Source: an uncultured Acetatifactor sp. (GTDB lineage: Bacteria; Bacillota; Clostridia; Lachnospirales; Lachnospiraceae). Taken from it: a stretch of DNA of 64,000 nt. Numbering within the stretch: the stretch's first letter is position 1; the number at the start of each line of letters is the position of its first letter. Shown here in pieces: positions 9,119-16,758 of this stretch. The notes beneath the pieces are model-generated. The model was not told the origin of the DNA and did no database searches. It saw only the letters and a list, made by a program, of their open reading frames with translations. A program made the translations under genes and the position numbers. Location of the stretch: contig CANQEH010000002.1 in the NCBI GenBank assembly GCA_947594835.1, positions 62,001 through 126,000 of the forward strand, in the 5' to 3' direction.

Positions 9119-9897
9119 GACATGGCCTCCACAAAGGAGATCATCACCTGTTTCATCTCCTGAAAAATAAAATCAGCCACCCAGGGCAGAAGCTCTGCGG
9201 TAAAAAACACCACCGAAAGCCCCACCAGGATCTTTAGCTGGATGCCCACCGAAAACATATTCATCTGGGGAGACACCTTGACCAGCACCCCCAGGATGGC
9301 GTTTAGCAAAAGCATCACGCAGTACACCGGAAGCACGATGCGGAACCCGATCACCACATAGTCCGTCAGAAAGCCCACCAGGGCGTTTAACAGGCTGTCC
9401 CCCTCAAACACCGCGCCGTTTACGGGGATCAGCACAAAGCTGTCCGCCAGGGCGCCGAACAGGTAGCGGTACATCCCCGAGGCGATCAGCATCAGGGTCA
9501 GCGCGTACTGGTACAGGACGCTGGTAATGCTGGAGGATTCCTGGGTGGCGGGATCCAATAGCGTCGCCATGGACAGGCCCGTCTCCATGTCCACCACCGA
9601 ACCCGCAAAGCTGACGATGGCGGTACAGATATTTGCGCCAAAGCCCAGGAGAAACCCGGCAAAAGCCTCCTTTAAGATCAAAACGGCGTACTCAAGCACC
9701 GTGTCGAAGGCCGCTGCAGGCGCGGGCGTCAGGGTCTGGTACAAAAGTAGGGAGGACAGAAAGCTTAAGCCGATCTTTACCACGTTCGGCGTATTCCTCA
9801 TGCTGAAAAAAGGCGAGATAAACACAAAGCAGGACACCCGCACCAGGATCAGCAGGAAATATTCCAGATCATAGATGGAAAAGGAGTAATCGACCAT
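9115..9897 (-). CDS. fliR: Flagellar export gate protein FliR
   Basis: Polytopic membrane component of the FliPQR export core, which forms the central channel. The 260-residue protein is almost wholly hydrophobic, with about six predicted helices and the FliR-family pattern ETGLSMATLLDP in the middle. The length is normal. The gene follows fliQ by six bases and overlaps flhB by four. No anomalies are seen. Confidence 0.94.
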   Translation of the reverse strand: MVDYSFSIYDLEYFLLILVRVSCFVFISPFFSMRNTPNVVKIGLSFLSSLLLYQTLTPAPAAAFDTVLEYAVLILKEAFAGFLLGFGANICTAIVSFAGSVVDMETGLSMATLLDPATQESSSITSVLYQYALTLMLIASGMYRYLFGALADSFVLIPVNGAVFEGDSLLNALVGFLTDYVVIGFRIVLPVYCVMLLLNAILGVLVKVSPQMNMFSVGIQLKILVGLSVVFFTAELLPWVADFIFQEMKQVMISFVEAMS

Positions 9898-9903
9898 ACT
9901 CCG

Positions 9904-10176
9904 TCACCTATGGATGTACAGGCTGAACGCGGACCAGAGCTCCACCATATACTCCACCATGGACTGCATCATCCAGGGCCCGAAGATCACTAACGCCAGG
10001 AACACACAGATAATCTTCGGCACGAAGGTCAGCGTCTGCTCCTGGATGGACGTCACGGTCTGGAAAATACTGATGATAAGACCGATGATCAGGGACACCA
10101 AAAGCACCGGCAGGGAAACCTTGATGATGAGGAACAGGGCCTCTCTTGTCATATCGGAAACTGCATCTATGGTCAT
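9904..10176 (-). CDS. fliQ: Flagellar export gate protein FliQ
   Basis: Small export-gate subunit that packs around FliP and FliR. The 90-residue product has two long hydrophobic helices (about 17-40 and 52-75), with SIFQTVTSIQEQTLTFVPK between them, characteristic of FliQ. The ATG at 10176 is chosen because it gives the family length of about 89 residues and follows a strong GGAGGA site. An in-frame ATG 33 bases upstream would overlap the fliP stop and has no better site. Confidence 0.93.
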   Translation of the reverse strand: MTIDAVSDMTREALFLIIKVSLPVLLVSLIIGLIISIFQTVTSIQEQTLTFVPKIICVFLALVIFGPWMMQSMVEYMVELWSAFSLYIHR

Positions 10177-10205
10177 CCGGACTTCCTCCTTTCCATCCTG
10201 TCCCG

Positions 10206-11063
10206 TCAATAGAACGTGCGCACCACATTGCCGATCACTAACGCCCAGCCGTCCGCCAGCACAAACAGCAGGATCTTAAAGGGCATGGAGATCGTGGTGG
10301 GCGGCAGCATCATCATACCCATGCTCATCAGGGTAGAGGCCACCACCATGTCGATCACGATAAACGGGATGTAAATGATAAACCCGATCCAGAAAGCCAC
10401 CCTGAGCTCGCTGACCATAAAGCTGGGCACCAGAACGGACAAGGGGATGTGGTCGTTTTCCCCGTCCCAGGACTGCCCCGCGATATCCATAAACAGCATC
10501 ACGTCGTCCGCCTGGGTCTGAGGGTACATAAATTCCCGCAGGGGCTGGATTCCTCTCTCCCAGGCCTCGTCCTGCTCGATCAGCCCCTCCTCGAAGGGCT
10601 GGATGGCCTCCTCCTGGATCCGTTCCACCGTGGGCTGCATGATAAAGAAGGTCAAAATCAGCGCCAGGCCGATCAGGATCTGGTTGGGCGGCGCCGTCTG
10701 GGTGTTGAGCGCTGCCCTGGTAAAATGGAGCACGATGATGATCCGGGTAAAGGAAGTCATCATGATGATCAGGGTCGGCGCTATGGCGATCAGCGTCAGC
10801 GTCAGGAAAATCCGCAGGGCGCCGTTGATATCGCCGTTGTCCCCGTTCATGGTCAGGGTAAAGATGTTGCCCGTGTTTGGCTCCATCAGCTCCTCCGGGG
10901 TCCGGGCCGTGCCGGGCGGATCCTGGATCGTGGAATGCTCCGTGTCCCCGGTCTGCATCTGGCTGGCATAAACTGGCAGGGAGTCTGAAACACACAATAT
11001 GCCCACCGTGACCAGCAGGCATACTATCATCCGTATTCTTTTCCAAAACCTCTTATTGTCCAT
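10206..11063 (-). CDS. fliP: Flagellar export gate protein FliP
   Basis: Pentameric core of the flagellar type III export channel. The 285-residue precursor starts with a basic segment and a hydrophobic signal peptide ending near VYASQ (about residue 35). A variable extracytoplasmic segment and four helices follow. Family signatures include FTRIIIVLHFTRAALNTQTAPPNQ (quoted in part: RAALNTQTAPPNQ) and MMLPPTTISMPFKILLF near the end. It overlaps fliO by 11 bases, and its own ribosome site is weak, suggesting coupling. Confidence 0.95.
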   Translation of the reverse strand: MDNKRFWKRIRMIVCLLVTVGILCVSDSLPVYASQMQTGDTEHSTIQDPPGTARTPEELMEPNTGNIFTLTMNGDNGDINGALRIFLTLTLIAIAPTLIIMMTSFTRIIIVLHFTRAALNTQTAPPNQILIGLALILTFFIMQPTVERIQEEAIQPFEEGLIEQDEAWERGIQPLREFMYPQTQADDVMLFMDIAGQSWDGENDHIPLSVLVPSFMVSELRVAFWIGFIIYIPFIVIDMVVASTLMSMGMMMLPPTTISMPFKILLFVLADGWALVIGNVVRTFY

Positions 11064-11445
11064 CCTGTTCCCGGCTTTCTTCCGTCTGCTGCTGCGTTCC
11101 GTTCTTTTTTGCGGCCCTGTCCAGAATCTCCTGGAAACGGAAGGAGGAAGTTTCTCCTCCCAGCTTCAATTGGCCGCAGGGAATCTCCCCCAGCATGGTG
11201 ACGGTGTCTTTGCAGACCGCAATCGCCATGTAGGTATCTCCCACCCGCACAATCTGAAGATATTTGTTATTCCCAATGCGGCTTGTCTCGATCACCTGAA
11301 TATTGCAGCCTGCCCCCTGCTTCCTCTGGTAGCCTGCCATCCATTTCGTAGCCGCTGCGGTAATGCCCAGAACCAGCACAAACACCGCCAGCACGGTGAT
11401 AAACTGCGCGTACCCCTCCGTGCGTCCGGACAAGAGAAGTCCCAT
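11053..11445 (-). CDS. fliO: Flagellar biosynthesis protein FliO
   Basis: Membrane protein that helps FliP assemble into the export gate. The 130-residue product has one N-terminal transmembrane helix (about 14-34). A small beta-rich cytoplasmic domain (VIETSRIGNNKYLQIVRVGD) follows, and then a charged Glu/Gln tail. Similarity across FliO/FliZ proteins is low, so identity rests on this layout together with its position between cheY and fliP. The ATG overlaps the cheY stop codon by one base. Confidence 0.85.
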   Translation of the reverse strand: MGLLLSGRTEGYAQFITVLAVFVLVLGITAAATKWMAGYQRKQGAGCNIQVIETSRIGNNKYLQIVRVGDTYMAIAVCKDTVTMLGEIPCGQLKLGGETSSFRFQEILDRAAKKNGTQQQTEESREQDGQ

Positions 11446-11807
11446 TACCCTACGACCTTCTTTACCGCTTCCAGAACCCGCTCCGCCTGGAAGGGCTTAA
11501 CGATAAAGTCCTTGGCCCCCGCCTGGATGGACTCAATTACCATGGCCTGCTGTCCCATGGCGGAACACATGATGACCTTGGCTCCGGCGTCCGCCTTGCG
11601 GATCTCCTTTAACGCCTGTATGCCGTCCATCTCCGGCATGGTGATGTCCATCAGCACGAGGTCGGGGGAAACCTCCTTGTACTTTTCCACCGCCTTCAGC
11701 CCGTTCTCGGCCTCCGCCGCCACATTGTAGCCGTTTTTGGTCAGTATGTCTTTGATCATCATCCGCATGAACGCCGCGTCGTCACAAATCAAAATATTCT
11801 TTGCCAT
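11445..11807 (-). CDS. cheY: Chemotaxis response regulator CheY
   Basis: Single-domain receiver that carries the chemotaxis signal from CheA to the motor switch. The 120 residues include the acidic pair D9-D10, phospho-acceptor D54 in LVLMDITMP, and the conserved Thr/Ser region IMCSAMG and Lys in IVKPF. It has no output domain. It sits immediately after fliY, its phosphatase and binding partner in Gram-positive switches, exactly as in Bacillus. The start at 11807 has a GGAGGA site 6-7 bases upstream. Confidence 0.96.
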   Translation of the reverse strand: MAKNILICDDAAFMRMMIKDILTKNGYNVAAEAENGLKAVEKYKEVSPDLVLMDITMPEMDGIQALKEIRKADAGAKVIMCSAMGQQAMVIESIQAGAKDFIVKPFQAERVLEAVKKVVG

Positions 11808-11819
11808 TTATCCTTCCTC

Positions 11820-13178
11820 CTACTTAATGATTTCTGTTACCCTGACACCGAAGCTTTCTTCGATGACAACCACCTCTCCCTTTGCCACAAACTTTCCGTT
11901 TACCAGAACGTCTATTGGTTCACCGGCAATGCGGTCAAGCTCAATGATGGTACCGGGAGAAAAGTTTAATATTTCGGAGATCGACTTGGTGCACCGTCCA
12001 AGCTCCACCGTCACCTCCAGGGGCACATCCATGATCAGGCCGATGTTTTCCTGGCCCTGTGCGCTCCTTGTGTCTGAGGAAAAATTCTGGAACTGGGCGG
12101 GCTGCACGTTCACGTTCTGCTGCGCCGGGTTCATTCCCATCTGGGGCATTCCCATCTGGCCCATTCCCATCTGGGGCATCCCCATCTGAGGCATTCCCAT
12201 CTGGCCCATTCCCATCTGAGGCATCCCCATCTGGCCCATCCCCATCTGAGGCATCCCCATCTGGCCCATCCCCATCTGAGGCATTCCCATCTGGCCCATT
12301 CCCATCTGGGGCATCCCCATCTGGCTCATCCCCATCTGGCCCATATCCGGCTGTCCCGGGGAAGGGGCGGCCGGCTGTGGCTGCGGCTGCGCCGCTGGTG
12401 CGGGCTCCGGGGCCGGAGCCGGGCTGCTGCTCAACTGGTTATTCAGGAAGGTGGACACCAGATCCCGGGCAAATTCCACCGGATAGAGCTGCATGATGGA
12501 ACTGTCCACCAGATTATCTATCTGCATCCGGAAGGAGACCTTGACGAAAACCCCTCCCAGAAAAGGTGCGATCTCACTGCCGCTGTGAAACTGCGTCAGA
12601 TCCAACAGCGAGGACTCCGGCGGGCTGATATCGATGGTCTTCTTTAACATGGTGGAGAGGGAGGTGGCCGCGGAACCCATCATCTGGTTCATGGCCTCGG
12701 AGATTGCGCTCAAGTGCAGCTCTCCCAGCTCTCCGCCCGTATTGGTGCCGTCGCCCCCCATCATCAGGTCGGTAATGACCTTCACGTCGTGTTCCTTTAA
12801 CACCAGAATGTTGGTGCCGTCCAGGCCCATGGTATATTTGATCTGGATGAACACGCAGGGCTTTTCGTACTCCGTCAGCAGGGATTTCCAGGAGGCGATC
12901 TCCACCACGGGGGTGGTGATGTTCACCTTCCTGTTCACCAGGGAATACAGCGTCGTCGCTGAGGAACCCATGCTGATATTGGCCACCTCGCCGATGGCGT
13001 CTTTCTCCACCGGCGTCAGGATATTTTCTGTGTTGACGCTGTCAAGGGGATCCGGTTCATCCGCTCCCTGTGCAGCCGCGGCGGTCTCCCCGGCGGAATC
13101 CGTCTCCCCGTCTTCCGAGAGGTCCATGCCGCTCAAAAGGGCGTTGATCTCGTCCTGGGACAACATTCCTCCATCCAT
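11820..13178 (-). CDS. fliY: Flagellar motor switch protein FliY (CheC-like + FliN) with Met-rich repeat linker
   Basis: C-ring component that combines a CheY-P phosphatase-like CheC domain with a C-terminal FliN/SpoA domain. The 452 residues begin with LSQDEINALLSG, the peptide shared with FliM that binds CheY-P. A CheC-type region containing EKDAIGEVANISMGSSATTL follows. The linker is a Pro/Ala/Gln stretch plus 14 tandem pentapeptides of the form M-[G/P/S]-Q-M-G. The SpoA domain occupies roughly 365-452. The repeat is far from the usual FliY linker composition. The start at 13178 has a GAGGAGGAG site. The protein is functional in appearance, with an unbroken frame. Confidence 0.94.
   Translation of the reverse strand: MDGGMLSQDEINALLSGMDLSEDGETDSAGETAAAAQGADEPDPLDSVNTENILTPVEKDAIGEVANISMGSSATTLYSLVNRKVNITTPVVEIASWKSLLTEYEKPCVFIQIKYTMGLDGTNILVLKEHDVKVITDLMMGGDGTNTGGELGELHLSAISEAMNQMMGSAATSLSTMLKKTIDISPPESSLLDLTQFHSGSEIAPFLGGVFVKVSFRMQIDNLVDSSIMQLYPVEFARDLVSTFLNNQLSSSPAPAPEPAPAAQPQPQPAAPSPGQPDMGQMGMSQMGMPQMGMGQMGMPQMGMGQMGMPQMGMGQMGMPQMGMGQMGMPQMGMPQMGMGQMGMPQMGMNPAQQNVNVQPAQFQNFSSDTRSAQGQENIGLIMDVPLEVTVELGRCTKSISEILNFSPGTIIELDRIAGEPIDVLVNGKFVAKGEVVVIEESFGVRVTEIIK
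12135..12344. repeat. 15-bp tandem repeat, 14 copies, inside fliY
   Basis: Fourteen consecutive 15-base units run without interruption and each encodes M-x-Q-M-G, where x is Gly or Pro (Ser once). On the plus strand the unit reads as CCCATCTGG followed by SSCATY variants. Neighbouring units alternate Gly and Pro, so the higher-order period is 30 bases apart from one Pro-Pro doublet. The repeat is in frame and preserves fliY. Slippage in copy number would change only linker length. Confidence 0.95.
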
Positions 13179-13181
13179 TCT

Positions 13182-14162
13182 CTACTCCTCCTCTCTGATG
13201 ACCGATGTGATCCGAACAGCGTAGGCGTCCTTGTCGGCTCCGGGCAGCGCCGTAAACTTCTTGATGTTGCCCACATAGACGTTCATGTCTTCGTCCACCT
13301 TGGAATCCAGCCGGATGCAGTCTCCTATCTGCAGGTTCACAAAATCGCTGACAGAGATGGTACTTCTTCCAAGCACCGCACGGATGGGTATGTCCACCTT
13401 GCGGATCAGCGACTCAATGTACATTTCGTAATTTTCGTCGTGGTTTTCCTGCATGGTGGAAAACCAGAATCTGGTATTGAGCTTATCCATGACGTCCTCC
13501 AGCGTAAAGAAGGGAAGACACACATTCATAAAGCCCTCTACCTCGCCGATCTTCATATTCAGCGTCACGATGGCGATCATATCGTTGGGCGCGATGACCT
13601 GGGCAAACTGGGGATTGGTCTCCAGCCGCTGCAGCAGGGGGGAAGTGTCGATGACCGTCTTCCAGGGATCCCTTAAAAGCTGGGTGAACATCACCATGAG
13701 CTTCTGCAGGATCGTCAGCTCGATCTCCGAAAATTCCCTGCTCTTTTCCAGGGGAATGCCGCTGCCGCCCAGCATCCGGTCCAGCATGGCATAGCCGAGA
13801 TTGGTGGCCAGGTCGATGATAATCGTCCCGTTTAAGGGCATAAAATTGATAATCCCCAGGATCACGGGATTGGAAAGCGCGTTGGTAAACTCGCTGAAGG
13901 TGACCGTCTCCGAGCTGGCTACCGTGACCTGCACGTTTTTGCGCAGGTATACCGGCAGATTGGTGGAAACCAGACGGCTGTAATGCTCAAAGATCATCTC
14001 CAGCGTCCTCAAATGCTCCTTCGAGAACTTTGTGGGCCGCCGGAAGTCGTAGTCCTTGACCTGCTTCTCCTCGTTTTCCTGCATCTGATCCACGTCAAGC
14101 TCGCCCGTGGAAAGCGCCGCCAGCAGGTTGTCTATTTCGCTTTGGGATAATACCTCGCCCAC
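13182..14162 (-). CDS. fliM: Flagellar motor switch protein FliM
   Basis: Middle layer of the C-ring, which binds CheY-P and joins FliG to FliY. The 326 residues include the N-terminal CheY-binding peptide VLSQSEIDNLLAAL, the central FliM domain and a C-terminal SpoA domain (about 250-326). The start is GTG at 14162, supported by a near-perfect AGGAGGTGA ribosome site six bases upstream. It ends three bases before the fliY start, consistent with a coordinated switch module fliL-fliM-fliY-cheY. Confidence 0.96.
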   Translation of the reverse strand: MGEVLSQSEIDNLLAALSTGELDVDQMQENEEKQVKDYDFRRPTKFSKEHLRTLEMIFEHYSRLVSTNLPVYLRKNVQVTVASSETVTFSEFTNALSNPVILGIINFMPLNGTIIIDLATNLGYAMLDRMLGGSGIPLEKSREFSEIELTILQKLMVMFTQLLRDPWKTVIDTSPLLQRLETNPQFAQVIAPNDMIAIVTLNMKIGEVEGFMNVCLPFFTLEDVMDKLNTRFWFSTMQENHDENYEMYIESLIRKVDIPIRAVLGRSTISVSDFVNLQIGDCIRLDSKVDEDMNVYVGNIKKFTALPGADKDAYAVRITSVIREEE

Positions 14163-14206
14163 AAAAGTTCACCTCCTTCGGGCCTTTGCCGGTCTGTTCC
14201 CGTCCT

Positions 14207-14725
14207 CTACTGGTACATCACGTCGCTGATGGAAACCTTGTAGATAAAGTCGGACTGGAACAACTCCTGTACGGCCTTCAGAACCTCTGCGCGGATTGAT
14301 TCAAAATTGAGCTGGCACTCCTCCTTGGTGTACTGCTTCACCACGGATTCCACCGCGTCGCGGATCTGGATTTCCAGGCCTGCCAGCTTCTCTGCGCTGC
14401 CCATTGCCTCGTAATCCTCATGCTCCATGTCCATGGCCAGGGATACGTTAAAGAGGATCAGGGCGCTTTTGCCCTCCGCATCCGGCTTTAACTGGATCAT
14501 CATCCGCTCCGCCAGCGGGTAGGTCGCCGTCTGGGACAGGGGAATGCTGGAAGCGCCCTCCTCTCCCGGCTCATGGAGCTCCAGGCTCATGGCGGTTGCA
14601 ATATTGCGCACCAGGGCGCCCGTCTTGGAATTGGTGCCGATGACGCTCACCATAATAATCAGGGACATCGCCAGATTGACGATCAAAAGCACCAGTATCA
14701 GCACACTCAGCAGATTCTTCTTCAT
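14207..14725 (-). CDS. fliL: Flagellar basal body-associated protein FliL
   Basis: Single-pass membrane protein that rings the stator and supports torque generation. The 172 residues have one N-terminal helix (about 5-28) and an extracytoplasmic domain. Its closing segment ESIRAEVLKAVQELFQSDFIYKVSISDVMYQ (first part shown: ESIRAEVLKAV) matches the FliL C-terminal pattern. It follows motB, which fits a role at the stator. The ribosome site AGAGGA lies slightly far from the ATG. Confidence 0.9.
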   Translation of the reverse strand: MKKNLLSVLILVLLIVNLAMSLIIMVSVIGTNSKTGALVRNIATAMSLELHEPGEEGASSIPLSQTATYPLAERMMIQLKPDAEGKSALILFNVSLAMDMEHEDYEAMGSAEKLAGLEIQIRDAVESVVKQYTKEECQLNFESIRAEVLKAVQELFQSDFIYKVSISDVMYQ

Positions 14726-14776
14726 GAAATCGTTTCCTCTCTTTTTCCGCCCGTCCTGTGCGGCGGGATTTCCCTG

Positions 14777-15610
14777 CTAGGAGGGATTGTAGATCCTGAT
14801 CTCCACCCGGCGGTTTAAGCGCCGCCCCTCCGGCGTGTCGTTGCTGGCAGCAGGGTGTCTGTCTCCCATCCCGGCGTGCTGGATATCCGCCGGGTCGAGA
14901 TTGGTGTGATCCACCAGATAATAATATACGGAAAGCGCTCTCGCGCTGCTTAACTCCTCATTGCTGGGATAACGGGCGCTGCTCATGGGCACGTTGTCCG
15001 TATGCCCTTCGATCTCGACGGTGCCCTTCGCATAGCGCTCCAGGACTGTCCCCACCCGGTCCAGCACCGCCTTGGCGTCTTCCTTTAGCTGGGCGTCGCC
15101 CGACTCAAACAAAAGGGCGCCGCTCATGGTCAGCTGCACATACTGGGCGGTGAAATTCACATCCACCTGGTCGCCGATGCTGCTCTCCTGCAGGGCTTCC
15201 CGCACCGACTCCGCCGTCTCCTCGTTCTCCTGTACCTGTAAGGCGTCCAGGGCCTCCTGCAGCTGCTCGGCCGTCACGTTGTCCGGGATGTCCTCGTGCT
15301 GCTCCATCTGCTGGGACTGGGACTCGCTGTCCGCCGTCTTTCCCGTGCTGTTGATATACTGATCCAGCTCGTTGAGCTGGCTCATACCGTTGCTGATCAG
15401 GATGCCGTCCCCGATGGCGGTGGAACCGGCGTCGAAGATGCTGATCGTATTGTTCATGGACGCCACCATATCATGGAGCTTCTGTTCATCCATATTGGAC
15501 ATGGCAAACAGCATGACAAAGAAACACAAAAGCAGGTTCATCAGGTCGCTGAAAGTGGCCATCCATGCCGGCGAACCGGGCTGGGGCTCATCTCCCTTGC
15601 GCTTTGCCAT
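14777..15610 (-). CDS. motB: Flagellar stator protein MotB
   Basis: Stator subunit that anchors MotA to peptidoglycan. The 277 residues hold one transmembrane helix (about 22-40) with the essential proton-carrying Asp at D22 in TFSDLMNLL. A periplasm-side plug/linker follows, and then an OmpA-like peptidoglycan-binding domain (EIEGHTDNVPMSSARYPSNE, LSSARA). Its ATG overlaps the motA stop by one base. The Asp context and absence of polar MotS/PomB-type features suggest proton rather than sodium coupling, but this is inference. Confidence 0.95.
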   Translation of the reverse strand: MAKRKGDEPQPGSPAWMATFSDLMNLLLCFFVMLFAMSNMDEQKLHDMVASMNNTISIFDAGSTAIGDGILISNGMSQLNELDQYINSTGKTADSESQSQQMEQHEDIPDNVTAEQLQEALDALQVQENEETAESVREALQESSIGDQVDVNFTAQYVQLTMSGALLFESGDAQLKEDAKAVLDRVGTVLERYAKGTVEIEGHTDNVPMSSARYPSNEELSSARALSVYYYLVDHTNLDPADIQHAGMGDRHPAASNDTPEGRRLNRRVEIRIYNPS

Positions 15611-16407
15611 TACTCCTCACCCCCTGCCGCTTCCTCTTCCCCGCCGGCCCTGTCTTTGGGCGCCAGGAAGGATTTCAGCTTCTCCTCGATGACTCTGGGG
15701 TTTTCGCCTGCCTGGATGGACAGCAGGCCCTCGATCATGACTTCCTTCATCATCATCTCCGCCTCGTTGTCCGCTTTCAGCTTGGCGGCCACGGGCAGGC
15801 AGATCCAGTTGGCCAGCAGGGAGCCGTACAGCGTGGTGATCAGGGCCACCGCCATGGCAGGGCCCAGCGCTGCGGTGTCCTGCATATGGTACAGCATATC
15901 CACCAGTCCCACCAGGGTACCGATCATACCCCAGGCAGGGCCCATGGAGGCCCAGGTCTCCCAGAAGCCGATGCGGGTCTTATGCCGCCCTTCGGTGCTG
16001 ACCAGCTCCGTCTCCATGATCCCGCGCACCAGGTCGGGATCCGTGCCGTCTACGATCAGCAGAATCCCCTTCTTCAAAAAGGGCTCCTCCATATCGGAAG
16101 CGGCCTCCTCCAGCGAGAGCAGGCCTTCTTTTCGGGCGATGTTGGAAAGCTCGATAATCTTCTGTATCATCTCGCCGGTGTTCAGAGCAGGCGCTTTGAA
16201 CACCAGGGCGAAGCTCTTTAAGCCGCCGATGAAATCCTCCAGGCTGAGGGATGTCAGCGTAGAAAAAGTAGCCCCGCCAAAGGTGATTATGGCGGAGGGA
16301 AGGTCCAGATATTCCTTTATCAGATTTTCCAGACCGGCGGAACTATATATGCCGTACAAAAGCATTAAAAAACACAAGATAAGGCCGGCCAAAGACGCGA
16401 TATCCAT
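15610..16407 (-). CDS. motA: Flagellar stator protein MotA
   Basis: Stator subunit that converts ion flow into torque against FliG. The 265 residues show four hydrophobic helices: about 5-22, 30-50, and a C-terminal pair near 150-172 and 183-205. The conserved TM3/TM4 patterns are WASMGPAWGMIGTLVGLVDML (shown in part: GPAWGMIGTLVGL) and ALITTLYGSLLANW. The cytoplasmic loop and Glu/Gly-rich tail are typical. motA-motB are embedded in the fla operon, as in several clostridia, whereas Bacillus has them elsewhere. Confidence 0.95.
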   Translation of the reverse strand: MDIASLAGLILCFLMLLYGIYSSAGLENLIKEYLDLPSAIITFGGATFSTLTSLSLEDFIGGLKSFALVFKAPALNTGEMIQKIIELSNIARKEGLLSLEEAASDMEEPFLKKGILLIVDGTDPDLVRGIMETELVSTEGRHKTRIGFWETWASMGPAWGMIGTLVGLVDMLYHMQDTAALGPAMAVALITTLYGSLLANWICLPVAAKLKADNEAEMMMKEVMIEGLLSIQAGENPRVIEEKLKSFLAPKDRAGGEEEAAGGEE

Positions 16408-16436
16408 GCGAATCTCCCAAAATTTGCAAGAAAAAC

Positions 16437-16622
16437 CTATTCTGCAAAAATATCCTTTCTATACAATTTTACAAGATTTTTTATCTCTTGTCTACTTTCT
16501 TTTACAATAATTTTTTTCCCTGTGGTAAGCGTGATCACCGTGTCCGGCGTCTCCTCCACCACCTCGAACAGCTGGGGGTTTAACAGTATTTTCACCCCGT
16601 TTAACTTTGTCACCTCAATCAT
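16437..16622 (-). CDS. flbD: Flagellar FlbD family protein (SwrD-like)
   Basis: Small protein found in Gram-positive fla operons; the Bacillus homologue SwrD increases motor torque and swarming. The 61 residues include MIEVTKLNGVKILLNPQLFE, the characteristic FlbD start, and a core ending in TGKKIIVKES. It lies between flgE and motA, directly upstream of the stators, which fits a torque-related role. The start is ATG at 16622. A strong hairpin sits just upstream. Confidence 0.9.
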   Translation of the reverse strand: MIEVTKLNGVKILLNPQLFEVVEETPDTVITLTTGKKIIVKESRQEIKNLVKLYRKDIFAE

Positions 16623-16649
16623 CCTGTCACCTCTGCCCTTCAGATACAG

Positions 16650-16677
16650 ATAGGGGACGGAAAAATCCGTCCCCTAT
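16650..16677 (-). other. Perfect 12-bp hairpin between flgE and flbD, no U-tract
   Basis: Arms ATAGGGGACGGA and TCCGTCCCCTAT pair perfectly around a four-base AAAA loop (TTTT on the minus strand). In the direction of transcription no T-run follows, so a classical terminator is unlikely. It could be an mRNA processing or stability element that separates flgE from the stator and switch genes, or a decayed palindromic mobile repeat. Confidence 0.8.
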
Positions 16678-16758
16678 GTTATACCATAAATAGTGGCTCA
16701 ATACAAGGAAAAACTATTCTCCCGCCGCTGTCAGATCCTGGTATGCCAGGCGGAAGGC

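Noticed and set aside
12135..12344. Possible CRISPR array
   Set aside because: Repeats are contiguous 15-mers without spacers and encode part of FliY.
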